Shown: positions 10,417 to 22,299, numbered from the stretch's first letter. The stretch is DNA of 64,000 nucleotides from Zingiber officinale (GCF_018446385.1 NC_056000.1:78006688-78070687); one strand, 5' to 3'. Made by a program: numbers and translations. Notes: generated from the letters alone by a model not told the origin.

Positions 10417-13400
10417 TGTGAGATCTCAGGAAAATTTAATTAATAGGGCTATTTGGAAAATAGCCTTATAGAATTTTTCCGGAATTTTTAGAAATTTTCT
10501 AGGAATTTTTTTGAGCTCGTACGGAGGGTTTTGAGGGGATCAATCGGTGGCACGGATAAAGCATGTTTGGGATACCCATTTAAGTGAGAAAATGTTCTAA
10601 TATATAAATCCCTTTTTCATTTTCTTTTTATTTCTCCCAAACGCCGAACCCGACCCTCCTCTTCACTGCGATTTCCTCTCCTTCCCTGACTCTCTTCCCC
10701 GACCCTTTCCTCTCTCTGTTCTCTCTCGCGGACAAGCGACGGCGACGGGAGCAAGGCTCCAGCTCCGGCGATCTTCCTTTACCGGCATCGGCGGCCGTTG
10801 AGCACAGATCTGGGTGGCGCTGTTCCTCTCCAGATTGCAGACATGGTGTCGCATCTCCTCTAGCCGACCTTTCTTCCCCGATCTGACGCCACTGGATCGA
10901 TCCAAATCCACCCGATCGTCGCGTGGAAGGGTCTTTAGGGCTCCGAGGGTAAGAAACCTCGACCGATCCTTTCTTCTTTACTTTCTTGTCTCTGCCCTAG
11001 ATTACCGACGCACCTCCTTTTCTTTGAGGTTGATTTAGGTCATAGATTGGAGATGTTGGGATCATTGAGGTGTCGGACAGGGGCTAGAAGGATTGTTGCT
11101 TGATTTGTGATCTACACTGGTTGATCACTTCTCTTGATCTGATCAGTGAGGTGAGTTTTGGTTACTATGATGTTTTGGTGTTGTGGTGTTCTTTGAGCTA
11201 GTAGGTTGTTGTTCTGTGGTGTTCTTGATCTCACCTTGATCCAAATGGTAGGGAAGAAATCCAGCAGAGAGGAGGTTCTGTTCCATTTCTATGGTGTTGA
11301 TTTCTTGATCGCCTGAGATGTTATCTTCATCCGATCAGTAGGAAGGATTTTAGCAGCGAGGTTGTGTTGTTGTGATGTTGGAATTGTGGTCATTGATGTG
11401 GTTTACAACAACATTTCTAGTTCCGACAACTCTCCAACAGCAGCTACCTTTCCTGGCAGCACCATTTCTTTGTGTGGATCAACAGAACAGTGCTAGGAAT
11501 TTAGGTAAGGTATTGGATTTTCGATCTTAGTTGTAGATCATGGTGTGATTTGATTTCTAGATGGTTATGCATGATGTAGATGAATTATACTAGTTGTTAA
11601 TTGTATGTAGGGTTCTTGATCTTGCTGTAGAACAGTTATTTTAGGTTTATGCATTGCATTAGGGATAATTTGATTACATGATTAGTGTGATTAGATTTAA
11701 TTACTTAAATTAATCTAATGGAATGATTAGGGTTAAGATAATTAACCCTAGTCAATTATTAGATTTAATTTAAGTTTATGTTTCTAATCTAACTGGTGAT
11801 TAGGGATTAGGTAACTAACCCTAATTGACCGTTAGATTTTATTTAGGTAGGATGTGATTGACTTGATTAGGGGTTTTCCCTAATTTGGTTTTATGGATTT
11901 TATTTAGCTATTCATTTGAATTTAGCTAAATAAAATATAAATATTGTTGTTTGACACAGGACTCTGATTCGAGACGGGCATCTCGACTTTGGATCGCTTG
12001 ATTGTACCTTCTATTTGAGGCGGGTACCCTTTGACTTATCTTTTGATGCTGTCTTATGATATGTATAGTTTATATATAATTACTAGTGGTAGATGGTAGA
12101 TTTATCTCTTCCCTGGTCTTAGCTTAGTTGATACCTATCATATACTTCTTCCGTTAGTTGCTTTACTTTAGAACTGGATGCTTTTATCTTTTGCCATGTA
12201 TATATATGTTTATAGAGATGGATAGGTACATTTAGTGTTACTTTCCACTGGATTAGTTGCTGTAGGTACTTGTTATATGTTGTTGGATTTATGTTGCTTA
12301 TATCTCTGTTATATATGCGTTTACCTTTTTGGCACCTACACATATGGAGGAGGATATGTTCATGTATGACATACTGTAGCCGCACGCACCATATTGCATG
12401 ATTGCATGCTGGGTGATTGACGACTCCATTATTGTTGAGCTCGTCAGCCGGCTACATGAGGGCTTGCACACAGCATGACCACTACATGGGTAGTGGCACA
12501 ACACTCAGGGTGTGTGTGGTAGGTTGCTCGGTGGTGCACCGCCGGGGTGCTCATGGGTAGCACGATACAACGGGGTTACAGCCGGGATCCTTCCCCGTCA
12601 TCGCGTACCGGGAGATGAGAGCATTGCGCTCCCTCACTATGTCTGAGGTAGGAGGATAGGTGTACTCCGACAGCATCCCGTCCACTCGATCACTCATCAG
12701 GGGTAGTGACGGCAGAGTGCACGGTGTCACAGCCCTACCCACTCGGTCTCGCCATCGTGTGTGTGAGACGGCTGATTGGCGTCAGGGGTGACCATGTCAT
12801 ATTGTTAGGATGTATACTAAAAGCCTAGTTTTTGGTATAAACATTTATCTAGAAATAATAATCACATTGGTCAAATGTCTATATTTATGATAAATATAGT
12901 TGTTCAATTAATTTATATTGTAGATAACATGGTGTGTGGTGTCACACACAGAGAATCATGTTATCAGTACCTTATAAATTATAAACAGTAGCTCACGACC
13001 AAGATGGAAAGGAACAAACCATTGGAAGGTCGTAGTGTAATTAGGTATTAGTTTATCTTAACTATATAATTACACTAGTACACTTAGAGTGTATTGAGTA
13101 GGACCATTAGAGGTCGTTTCTTTTATACTGACTTTATAAAGAAACAAAGACCTCAGTTATTATGGAAGTGTGTGCTCTTAATCCTAATATAATAACAAGT
13201 ACATATATTTGATATTTATTTTTTTAATTTATCAATGGGTGAGATTTAGTTCGATAAATCAATAAGCCCGATAAGTTGGGAAATGATATCACTTATAGTG
13301 TGTGTTGTTGATTATAGAAGGAAACTGTGTCCTAGAGATACTAGGTTGATAATGTCCCCAAGAGGAGCTCATAAGGATTGTCATGTTAAACCCTGCAGGT

Positions 13401-16041
13401 GGACTTAGTCTGACATGACGATAAGGTTGAGTGGTACTACTCTTGGACTAAGATATTAATTAAATGAGTTGTCAGTAACTCACTTAATTAGTGGACATTC
13501 GACATCTTAAACACAGAGAGACTAACACACTCATAATAAGAAGGAGCCCAAAATGTAATTTGGGATTGATGCGGTAGTTCAATAATAATTCTCTAGTGGA
13601 ATGGGTTATTATTGATGAAATTAAGTTGGATGTTCGGGGCGATCACGGGATGCTTAATTTTATCGGGAGACCAAAATCAATTCCTCCTTTCGGTCCCTAT
13701 CGTAGCTTCTTATTTATAAAACCTTGTATCTACTCAAGCCCATCTTCAAGTCCATGTTATTGGTGTTGCTATCCAAGGATGCTTCATGAGAACAACAAGT
13801 TCCCAATTGAGTCAACATGAGAAGTTTTTCTTGCCAATTGGTCAACGTGAGAAGCTTGTCAACATGTTGAGATCAATGTGAACAGAACATTGGTGTTGCT
13901 TATCAACGTGAACAACTTATTAACGTTTTGCTTGCCATGTGAAGAAGTTTTGAGAAAATTATCAAACATTGATATGTTCACGTGAGGCCGATCACATGGA
14001 ATTAAAAGGAGAGGAGTTTTAATTTTATTTTTTCATTTTATAATCAACCATGAAGGGATATAAAAGTGGAAATATTATTTTTAATATTTTCTGAAAGTAA
14101 ATAAGGAGATTTTAATTTTTGACGAAAAGTTTCCTTATTTGTGAGCCAATGGTGTGGCCGGCCATGATAAGAGTTAATAGGAAGTTTTATTTAATTCTTC
14201 CTAATTATTTTATATCAAGGAAAGTTAAGGAAATTAATTGTAACTAAATTTCCTTAATTACTAAAGCCAAGGATTATAAAAGAGGGGGTTAAGGTGCATT
14301 CATTAGATTGAACCTCTATTATTTTCTCCCTCTTTTCTTCCTTGGTATGGCCGGCCTCCTTCTTTTCTCTTCTCTCCATCTTGTGGCCGAACCTCTCTTC
14401 CTCCTTGGAGATCAAGTGGTGGCCGGATTTTAGCTTGGAGAAGAAGGAGAGAAAGCTTACATCCCTTGGAGCTTGGTTGGTGGAAAAATATCTTCATCTT
14501 TTGGAAGCATAGTGCTTGGCCGAAACTTGAAGAAAGGAGAAGAAGGTGCTTTGGTGGTTTCTCATCTCGGAAGATCGTTGCCCACACAACGTCCGAGGTT
14601 AGAAGAGGAATACGGTAGAAGATCAAGAGGTCTTTCTAAAAGGTATAACTAGTATTTTTCTTTTCCGCATCATACTAGTTATTTTAGGAAATAATACCAA
14701 ATACAAGAGGCATGCGATTCTAATATTTCGAATTTGTTTTCGATGTTGTGTTCTTTTGTTTTTCTTTCCCTTGTGATTTGATTGTTCTTTTCGGTTAACC
14801 TAAAGTTATTTTAGGAAATTAAATATTATCTTTCCATAAAAGGTTTTGTCTAGTCGGTGGTGGTTGCTCCCATATCCAAGAAGGCCGTGTGTCTCGCCAC
14901 GTCAGTACTGGGAACCAATTATGAAAATTAATATTTAATGGAATTAATAACTTAAGGTGATTTGGGTCGAACGTATTAAGTTCCGCAGGAGACCCAAGTC
15001 AAAACCTAAAGGAATGAATAGATTAAGTTTTGGATCAAACGTGTTAAGTTCCGCAGGCGATCCAAAATTTAATTTAAAAGAACACATGGTAGCTAGGAAA
15101 AGGTTCGGACCTTTGTACAAAATTTTTGTACAGTGGAACCTCTAGGTTTTACGAGTAGCAACCAACACATATTGCATCATATGCACGGATTGCATTCTTT
15201 ATGATTGATGCATTTTGGTGATTGCATATGATTGACATGTATACAAGATACATGCTTTTGTTCTGACTATTTTTATCTGTGTATGTTCACAGTCAGTTGC
15301 ACAAGCCTCGTAGGTGAGTACAGTTTATTTCAGTTATGCATTTTCTTATTATTCTTGCTATAGACTGTACTTTATGCCTATTGCTGGTTATTACAGTTTA
15401 TTTCAGCTATGCATATCTGTTATACTGTTAGGAGACTATACCGTAGGTTGTACTGTTAGGAAACTGTACTGTAGGCTCTATGGTTTAGTGTACTGTACCA
15501 TAGGATGTTACTGGTGGTTATATGTTGTTGTACATATCTATTGGATTACCTGCTGAGTTCTTTGAACTCACACCGTTGTTACTATTTTTCAGATTGAGAC
15601 CATCGGGAGATATTCCAGTAGTTAGCCCCATTATCGCGAGGATTTTCTTTGTCAGATTATATTTTGCTTTTGCATCTTATATACTTGTATTGTGGGTTTG
15701 TATTGTGGACTTTGAACATTCGGGTTTGCTACTTTTGTTTTCCGTTGCGGTTTTTCTCATTACTTTGTGAATTTGTTTTCTTCGTTGTAGTGGAGTAGGA
15801 TGTTTACATATATCTTCGAGGATTCTATATCGTTCTTCTTTATTAAACTGCGTAGATTGATTATATGTTGAACTGCGTGGAATGTTGATATAAACTGCGT
15901 GGTTTGTTTCTTATTTGTATTGTATTGTTCCGGCCGTGTGTGGCCGAGGTATAGATATATGTATTCTGGATTCTTATTGTCACCCGTACAGGGGAGATGC
16001 TGTCGAAATTTCTTCTGACAGGGACTACTTGGGTCGTGACA
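10417..16041 (+). repeat. Solo gypsy-type LTR inserted in the hAT gene
   Basis: It begins TGTGAGATCTC and ends GGGTCGTGACA, and is flanked on both sides by CATCG (10412-10416 and 16042-16046), a 5-bp target duplication. Minus the nested element it is about 3255 bp. A TATA box (TATATAAAT, 10601-10609) precedes a CT-rich leader. The 3' end (GTCACCCGTACAGGGGAG, then CTGTCGAAATTTCTTC) is shared with the LTR ends at 4948 and 5370. No internal domain is present, so it is a solo LTR formed by LTR-LTR recombination. The frames inside (for example 10814-11038 and 12119-12742) have no recognisable product. Confidence 0.85.
12803..15167 (+). repeat. Solo LTR, family A copy 1
   Basis: A 2365-bp repeat starting TGTTAGGATGTATACTA and ending GTAGCAACCAACA, with target duplication CATAT on both sides (12798-12802 and 15168-15172). 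A TATA box (TATAAAAG, 14275-14282) follows a long AT-rich stretch and precedes a leader with GGCCGGCC motifs. No PBS, gag or pol is attached. Other copies or relatives of the family lie at 22740, 24007, 37696, 59221 and 61888. The superfamily is not determined; TG...CA ends and 5-bp duplications show it is an LTR. Small frames within it are not genes. Confidence 0.85.
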
Positions 16042-16182
16042 CATCGAGAAGGATATTTTTGCTACATTGAAAATGAACAAATTTTACAACATTTTCAACA
16101 GATGAGCACTCGTAGGATCCAGTTGCCTCCTCTTGTTTGTATGTCTAGATCTGATGCTGATGGTTCAAGTATTAAAAAATAA

Positions 16183-16266
16183 TTACTTTATTGGTATACA
16201 CATATTTTTATATCTGTATTTAGTACTGTTATCTTTTAATATATTTATTTGATAGTTAGAATTTTT

Positions 16267-16340
<74 letters not shown>

Positions 16341-16539
16341 GAGATTGGACCCTACGAGATTTTTGAATTATAAATTCATCTATAATAAAATTTATATTTA
16401 CGATCTTAACTAAATCTCATTTAATATATTGCGCCTATAAAATTGAACCGATTTCGTTGGATAAAATTCTTATGTGGTATTAGTACTGTAAGATGGAGAA
16501 ATACAACAAGCCTACTGATTTGGCGGTACGAGAGGTTCC
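16183..16539. other. AT-rich stretch with (TA)n microsatellite
   Basis: Downstream of the hAT tail. A pure TA dinucleotide run of about 70 bp occupies 16269-16339. The remainder is AT-rich and may include the hAT element's 3' end, but I could not identify its terminal inverted repeat. Confidence 0.7.
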
Positions 16540-17345
16540 CGTCCTGCAAAAAGTCCTGAGCCATGTAGGAGGTTAAAGTTAACGATCAACACCGTGAGTA
16601 TCCAACTGAGCGGGCATGTGTGTTCGATTCTGCATTACAGCTCGGCCTGATGCCGAACTTCCGACGCTTAGAAGACTCAAGCATGGCTCTAACAGGGAGG
16701 AACGAGGGTCGAGCGACCCCCCGCTCGACCCCGCAGATATGGTTTCTTCGCTCGGCAAGACGGAGGCGGGACAATAGGATGATTGGCCGAGCGGACATCC
16801 CGCTCGGCCCACCCATGGGATCGCCCGAAAGGCACTAGCCGAGCAGTTTCTCCGCTCGACCCGGTAAAGGACAAAAGAAGCAGCTGGCGATATCTTCTTA
16901 AGGACCAATGTCACCGACAGACGACATGGTCAAACAGAGAATCGTACGGTGGAAGCTTCCATTGTCATGTCTGGGATATGCTCGTGCTATTAAGGTATGA
17001 CGTCAGACACGCTTTTCTGACACGTCCATTCCAGGTATACTTTGAGGAGCGTGCACGCCTCGAGGAGCGTGCACATGCCTCTGGGGGAGCCCTATATAAG
17101 ACCCCCAGACATCGACGGAGGTATGCGTACTTCTTTATTGTAGCTACAGTTTTCGCTTCCTCTTTGCTCTACTTCTTTCTGCCGAAGATCTTACTTGAGC
17201 GTCGGAGGGTCATCGCCCGGAAACCCCCCACACCTTCGAAGCTTTCGACCAATCAACAAGAACGTCATATCCCCAGCATCCATCGACTTAGCTCTCAGAC
17301 AAGATCACCCACTAATATGCACGTAGGCATATCTGATTGCATTTC
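16540..17345 (+). repeat. LTR fragment, probably of a Tat-type gypsy element
   Basis: A GC-richer block with GCTCGGCC/CCGAGCGG-type repeats, a TATA box (TATATAAG, 17093-17100) followed by ACCCCCAGACATCGACGG, and a late segment ACTTGAGCGTCGGAGGGTC then CCCGGAAACCCCC. Such ends are typical of Tat/Ogre or Retand LTRs. Open frames on both strands (16579-17370) overlap each other and show no protein family, so they are taken as chance. Boundaries are approximate and no PBS follows. Confidence 0.55.
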
Positions 17346-19020
17346 CTCATGCCTTAACCCATCACATTAATATTGCTTTAAATTCAACAGATAAATAATT
17401 AATTAAAAAGCTTATTATTCTGGATGATTACGTCTATGTATAAATAAATTTATTCATCTAAATTATATTTTATTATTTTTTTTATGTAATAAAAATTTAT
17501 AGATCCGCTACATAACGATCCTCATAATGTCGACCCCACAGATATAGAGGGAGGTACATATAAGTACATAAGTGTTAGATACGTGGTAAAGAAAATCTCA
17601 TATCGTCATTTTTTAAGAATTGACTCCTGCCATTATATCAAAGATGTCATGTGACTACCGTCTGTGCTACGTCGGGAGCTATTATTTGTGTAATAAAGTT
17701 ATTATATGATTTAGATGGTGATGTTTTTTTTTTTAATGAATGATTTAGTGTGGAAAAAATAGTGATAATGTCATTTGTTTTATTGATTTGGTGAAGAAAA
17801 ACAAAAGTTGTTTTTTTTTTTTTGAGAATTTGTATGGTGTGACTTGATTTGTTTCCGTTTGATGGGATGTTATAGCAAAAATCATGTAAACATGCTAATT
17901 TCAACGTCTTGATGTGTCGGCCCTCATGGGAACTGTAATGGCTATTGGTAATTAGTAGTATATTTCCGTAACATATATTGATCGCCTCTAACAGTGCTGG
18001 TGTATTAAATTTTTGTGTTAAAACTATAAAGGACATTTTTGAAATTTAGAGTACAGTAGAAACCAATAAGAATGGGAATAGTTTAATTCGAGGTATCCAG
18101 ATGTATTAATAAATTTTGATTAAAATTCAATGAACTTTTAAAAAATTGATAAGTAATGAAAGACGATAGTACATGTCTAATTATAATATATGTAAGATAA
18201 ATTTTATGTATGGAGTTAGATGTGAACATCATAATACTGTTTTTGGATTACATGTCAACTTTTTAAAAATATAAATTTCTTAATTTATTAATAAGTTTGG
18301 ATCAAAATGAGAACTCTAATGTCATGATATTAATTTTTAAAAATTAATGGTGATATGTAGTATTAATTTTGAGAAATTAACATTCCCGTTGTGCTGTTTT
18401 TGTAAAGTAGTTTCACAGCAGTGCTGTAAACTGTCATGAATTTTAAAAATCAATATCTCAGTAGTTGATAAAAAAAAAGATTTAATTTAATTTAACAGGA
18501 AGATGAGAAAGAAAATTTGTAATAGAAAAGAGAGAAGAAGAACATGTCAATTTTGGCAGTAGGGTAAACGGAAAAGTGATGCGCGTTTTAAGCATTTTTC
18601 AAATTTGAGGCGTTTTTGGGCAATCAAAATTTGGGATGCATCATTTGAGAAATTACTGATATTATTATTTACATCTGAAGATTTAAATTAGGTGATGAGT
18701 CTGAATAGCCCGATAACTGATCTAATTGGGCCAACCATAGGTAAGTTGTCTGTGTTAAGTTTCAGGGCCGACAATTATAGTATCAATAATCCTCTTAAAT
18801 CTATTTTTTATAAATTGAATTAACAGAAAGAAAGAGAAAAAAAACTATTTTAGTTCAGTTAACACCAGATAAAATTAGGTGGAGTTTGTTTCTTTCTTAG
18901 AAATTAAAATTAGAATAAAAATTATAATATTATGGAATGAGAATGTGAATGAGTATAAATATGAATATCACTCTTAAAAATAATATTTGATTAGTTGGAT
19001 ATTTTTTTATTAAAATAAAT
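17346..19020. other. AT-rich spacer, nothing recognised
   Basis: Strongly AT-rich DNA with short homopolymer runs. The open frame 17647-18036 (minus) is lysine/asparagine/isoleucine-rich and has no domain. No RNA gene or element end was recognised. Confidence 0.6.
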
Positions 19021-19267
19021 TTAAATTTCTTTTTTTTTATCCTTAGAGAAAAATAAGAGGAAAAAAATTAGATATGAGAGAAAAATATGATGAGGGAGAA
19101 AATGTGATAAGAGATGAAATACGAAGGGAAAAAAAAAGAGAAGGAAAATATAATGAGAAAAAAATTAGGGAAGAGAGTATGATATGAGAGTGAATGAGAA
19201 CTGAGAAAATACGATGAGAGAGAAAATATGATATGAGAGAATAAAGAGAAAGAAAATAGAAAATATG

Positions 19268-19477
19268 ATGGCAAAAAAGGCGAATACATTTGCCCTCAGC
19301 GCCCCCGCCAACCCTTCCCAAGGTTAACACGGAGAAGGTAAATCACGGGCGGCTACTAGCCTTTGGAATAGTGACTAGCACATAAGGGAGACATTTACCT
19401 AGGCTTTGCCGAGATTCGAACCTCAAACCTCATGATGGCAACACCTCATACGCTAGCCACTCGACCCATCTGAGGGG
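19268..19477 (-). mobile_element. tRNA-derived SINE-like element
   Basis: On the minus strand a box A-like GTGGCTAGCGTATGAGG (19460-19444) is followed by a box B GGTTCGAATCTC (19422-19411), the spacing and order of an internal RNA polymerase III promoter. The body then runs about 140 bp through GGCGGGGGCGCTGAGGGC-like sequence. It is much more GC-rich than the GA tract on either side. A shorter relative lies at 19683-19800. Retroposition would need a LINE in trans. Ends are approximate. Confidence 0.6.
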
Positions 19478-19682
19478 ACCGAGAAAAAATGCGATGAGAA
19501 AGTAGAAAATATGATATGAGAGAATAAAGAGAGAGAAAATGTGATGAGAAAAAAATGAAGAGAGAGTGTGTACGATGGGAGAGATTGAGAAAAGAGAAAG
19601 TATAATGAGAGAGAAGCACGATGAGAAAGAAAGTGTAATGAGAAAAAAATGATAAAAGATAGTGTATAAAGAGAAAGCATGA

Positions 19683-19800
19683 TGACAAAAAGTGAATACG
19701 CTTGCCTCCAGCGCCTCTGTCAACTCATCTCAAGATCAACACGGAAGAAATAAATCACATATGGTTAAATCTCAGATCTCATGATCGTAACACATATGGA
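19683..19800 (-). mobile_element. Degenerate second SINE-like copy
   Basis: The segment GTGAATACGCTTGCCTCCAGCGCC through ATCTCAGATCTCATGATCGTAAC aligns by eye with 19278-19440 but with deletions and a decayed box B. It suggests the GA tract plus SINE was partly duplicated. Confidence 0.4.
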
Positions 19801-19975
19801 GAGAAAACATAATGAAATATGATGAGGAAAGAGAAAATATGATGGAAGAATGAAAAGAAAAAAAATTAAGGAAAAAAAAAGGAGAGAAAATATGATGATA
19901 AATTAAGGAGAGAAAAAAAATGATAAAAAAAATAAGAATAAATAAAATAATATAAAAAAAATATTTTTATTTAAA

Positions 19976-20660
19976 ACTTAATTCTCATTCTCTCACGATA
20001 CAAGACTCTCAAAATACAAGAAAACAGAGTTAAGTACCCAAACTTTTAAATTTTATTCTAAAATTTTAATTTTATTTTCTAAACTAAACATAAAAATTTA
20101 AAAATAAATTTATTTCCTCGTTCTAATCCTCCTCTGAATCAAAAGCTACCTTCATAATATAAATAGCAATCCTGCCTGATCTGTTGACAAACAGCTGGAT
20201 AGTGGAGACCACACCACCAGATAAGGACTCTCAATAAAGCAGAGGACAGTTACAGCATCACATGCAGAAGCAAAGCTAAATGAAAAAGCAACAGGGGACA
20301 CAGACAGAGACAGGATCATATCAGATAATATAAATTTTCTTCAAAAAATATTTAATTTTTCATAAAATATTATATTTCATATAGGAAAGTCTTGATGACT
20401 AATGGAAGCATAGCACTTCATTCAAACGCAACACAATTAGTACACAGCCAAACACTGCGACACGCAACAACTAGCCATCAATGGAGAAGGAGGAATTCAC
20501 AGAGAAACCCAACTCTTATTTTACTTGTACTACAAGAAGATCAAGAAGACTACTATTATTTCTTCACTTCTTCTTCTTCTGCATTTGGACAAACACAACA
20601 GTCAACAGGCACCCAAACTGCTAAACTCTCTCCCTCCTCTCCAAGGCCATGGCTCTACTT
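19976..20660. other. Intergenic, includes the metallothionein 3' UTR
   Basis: AT-rich DNA to about 20340, then the 3' flank of the minus-strand metallothionein gene. The 3' UTR probably covers about 20390-20660. The plus-strand frame 20392-20961 overlaps the metallothionein exons in antisense and is rejected as a gene. Confidence 0.5.
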
Positions 20661-21050
20661 TCACTTGCAGTTGCAGGGGTCGCAGGTGCAGTTGGATCCG
20701 CACTTGCACCCTCCGTTCTCGGATCCTGCACTCACGCCTTCCTCAAACGCCCTGCACACGTTCCAACAAGATACATTAGCCGCAGAAATCTTCAGATTCC
20801 TTTTATTTCCTATATATAGTCTTGAAATTCTACCCCTTTGCATGAGCAGGAGCAAGATCCATGGTCACGGTAGTACTCTTCTCCTCACTCAATCCAGGAT
20901 ACATTTTGCACCTACGAATCCAAAAAATAAACACACGTACAACAGAGGGGGAGGGAGGTAAACATGAGAAAATGAAGTCGAATACCCTCCGCATCCGCTG
21001 CCGCAGTTGCATCCCGATCCGCAGCCGCAGTTGCCTCCGCAGCAAGACAT
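20661..21050 (-). CDS. MT2: Type 2 metallothionein, three exons
   Basis: A small cysteine-rich cytosolic protein that binds Cu, Zn and Cd ions and buffers redox stress. Exons on the minus strand are 21050-20986, 20911-20834 and 20751-20661 (65 + 78 + 91 nt, 77 residues), all with GT...AG introns and matching phases. The N-terminal domain begins [14 protein letters not shown], the CC/CXC pattern that defines plant type 2. A cysteine-poor spacer of about 35 residues follows. The C-terminal domain is [17 protein letters not shown], which is near-invariant in the family. Length matches the usual 75-85 residues. All key cysteines are intact, so it is probably functional. A TATA box and G-box lie just upstream, and the gene stands alone between repeats. 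Shadow frames around it mislead because the exons are short. Confidence 0.95.
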
Positions 21051-21106
21051 CCTTCTCTTCTCTTCTCTTCTTCGTCTTCTTCTTGTTCTTTTCTCTGCTG
21101 TCTGTT

Positions 21107-21151
21107 TTGTTATAAAGAGGAGTTCGGAGCGTATCCGCCGTCCACGTGGAC
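21107..21151 (-). promoter_or_regulatory. Metallothionein promoter: TATA box and G-box
   Basis: On the minus strand a TATA-like TTTATAAC (21114-21107) lies about 60 bp before the ATG. Some 30 bp further upstream is the perfect palindrome GTCCACGTGGAC (21140-21151) with a CACGTG G-box core, bound by bZIP and bHLH factors in plants. The 5' UTR between them is AAGAAG/GAAGAG-rich. Regulation by light, ABA or stress is an inference from the motif. Confidence 0.65.
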
Positions 21152-21414
21152 AGATCCGGAGAGCGAGGCTATCGCCATAATTAATGGGGAGGGCCAGGCA
21201 CTGACTTTTATTCCCAGCCATTAATTTTTCATTTAATATTGGATATTTATTATAATTCTATCGGTGAATGTGAATGGTAAGAATCTGACCAGCAACTAAT
21301 GAGTACCTGTCTGATTAAAAAAATTATCGATAATTTACGAAAAGACGTACATAAAATTAAAAAGTTATTAAAATACCTATTATAATTATGTATTTATCAA
21401 AAACGTAGTTAAAT

Positions 21415-21961
21415 ATAGGACGGTAAATGAGTCGAGCTGAGTCAAGCTTTGGGATGTTCAAGCTTATTTGATAAGGTAACCGAGCCGAGCCAAGCCGAGC
21501 TTAAAATGAACCAAGCTTTTGAAATGAGTGTTCAAGCTTGGTTTGGTTTATTTTTTATGAGTTTGAGCTTGATTCATTTAGATGTTATCAAGCTCTCAAT
21601 TCAAGCTTGGTTCGAGCTTGGTTCGTTTAAATGTTATCGAGCTTTCAATTCAAGTTTGTTTGATTGTTTGAAACTTTTAGTTATTTGATTGGTTATTGAG
21701 CTTGAAAATTTAAATTTATTTATTTATTTTATTATTTATTTAGCATATTGAAAAGAGTTTTATTAATGAATATGCTTCGTGAACATTGTTCACGAACGTT
21801 AACGAGCTGAACACATATGTGTTCAAGCTTGTTTGTTTAGCTTAACGAGCTGTTCAAGCTTGTTTGTTTAATCAATCTTGTGTATATTGAACGAACATAA
21901 ACAAGCTCTTACCAAGCCGAACACCAAGCTTGTTTACGAACGCTTGGTTCATTTACAGCCA
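21415..21961. mobile_element. Mutator-like MITE
   Basis: A 547-bp element flanked by the 9-bp direct repeat TAGTTAAAT (21406-21414 and 21962-21970). The ends are imperfect inverted repeats: left ATAGGACGGTAAATGAG, right (reversed) TGGCTGTAAATGAACC. The interior is full of GTTCAAGCTTGTTTG-type motifs. Nine-base target duplications and no coding capacity fit a non-autonomous MULE. The frame 21449-21688 is not a gene. Confidence 0.7.
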
Positions 21962-22299
21962 TAGTTAAATGATATTACATTTTCATTTTAATCCTTCCAC
22001 CCATCTTCCTTCTTTAATCTTGATTTCTGAGATATTCGAATCCTATTTTAAATCATTTTGATTTAAAAATAATCGTACGATCATTTTTCTCTCTCCCTCT
22101 CTCAACTCATACATGTCTGGGTACTCTTCGTAACTCTCCGATTGAAGATCCAATTTTATGGTGAAATCGTTCCCCTAGTGAAACCCTATGTAAGTATCTT
22201 CATTACTCTCTCAAGCGACATCAAGCATTTCGACCTTGAAATCCACAGTGTTTGCGAGGCTCCAGTGAAGGGTTTTAGGGTTTCCGTCAGTAATTTTCT

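Larger units (their letters stand above)
8782..16182 (+). pseudogene. hAT-family transposase, truncated and split by a nested LTR
   Basis: Exon 1 (about 8782-9893) and exon 2 (9972-10416) are separated by a 78-bp AT-rich GT...AG intron (9894-9971), and the C-terminal tail resumes at 16047-16182 after the LTR. Visible parts: MVDECRDIS with a catalytic-type D, RGQGYDGASNMRGEYNGL, CFAHQLQLVV, RWGSHY, and the C-terminal dimerisation region (LPVATASVKRVFSAMKIIK, then MNDSLVVYI). The tail reads IENEQILQHFQQMSTRRIQL. The N-terminal zinc finger and the first part of the transposase are missing; the CRM-like LTR abuts instead. When the two sides of the LTR are aligned, a further one-base frame change lies a few codons after the junction. 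Known hAT enzymes cut and paste elements with 8-bp target duplications. This copy is inactive. Confidence 0.85.
19021..19975. repeat. GA-rich low-complexity tract
   Basis: An imperfect array of GAGAGAAAATATGATGAGAAA-like units on the plus strand. The frames on the minus strand here (19043-19330, 19430-19723 and neighbours) encode only Phe/Ser/Leu/His/Ile repeats and are artefacts of the tract. Two SINE-like pieces are embedded at 19268-19477 and 19683-19800. Confidence 0.85.

Noticed and set aside
16579-17370. Overlapping frames of 61-195 residues on both strands
   Set aside because: They lie in a GC-rich LTR fragment with its own TATA box; mutually overlapping frames with no family signature.
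19043-19723. Several minus-strand frames of 73-97 residues
   Set aside because: Their composition is only Phe/Ser/Leu/His/Ile repeats and they arise from the GA-rich tract.
20392-20961. Plus-strand frame of 189 residues
   Set aside because: It runs antisense through the metallothionein exons and introns and shows no domain.
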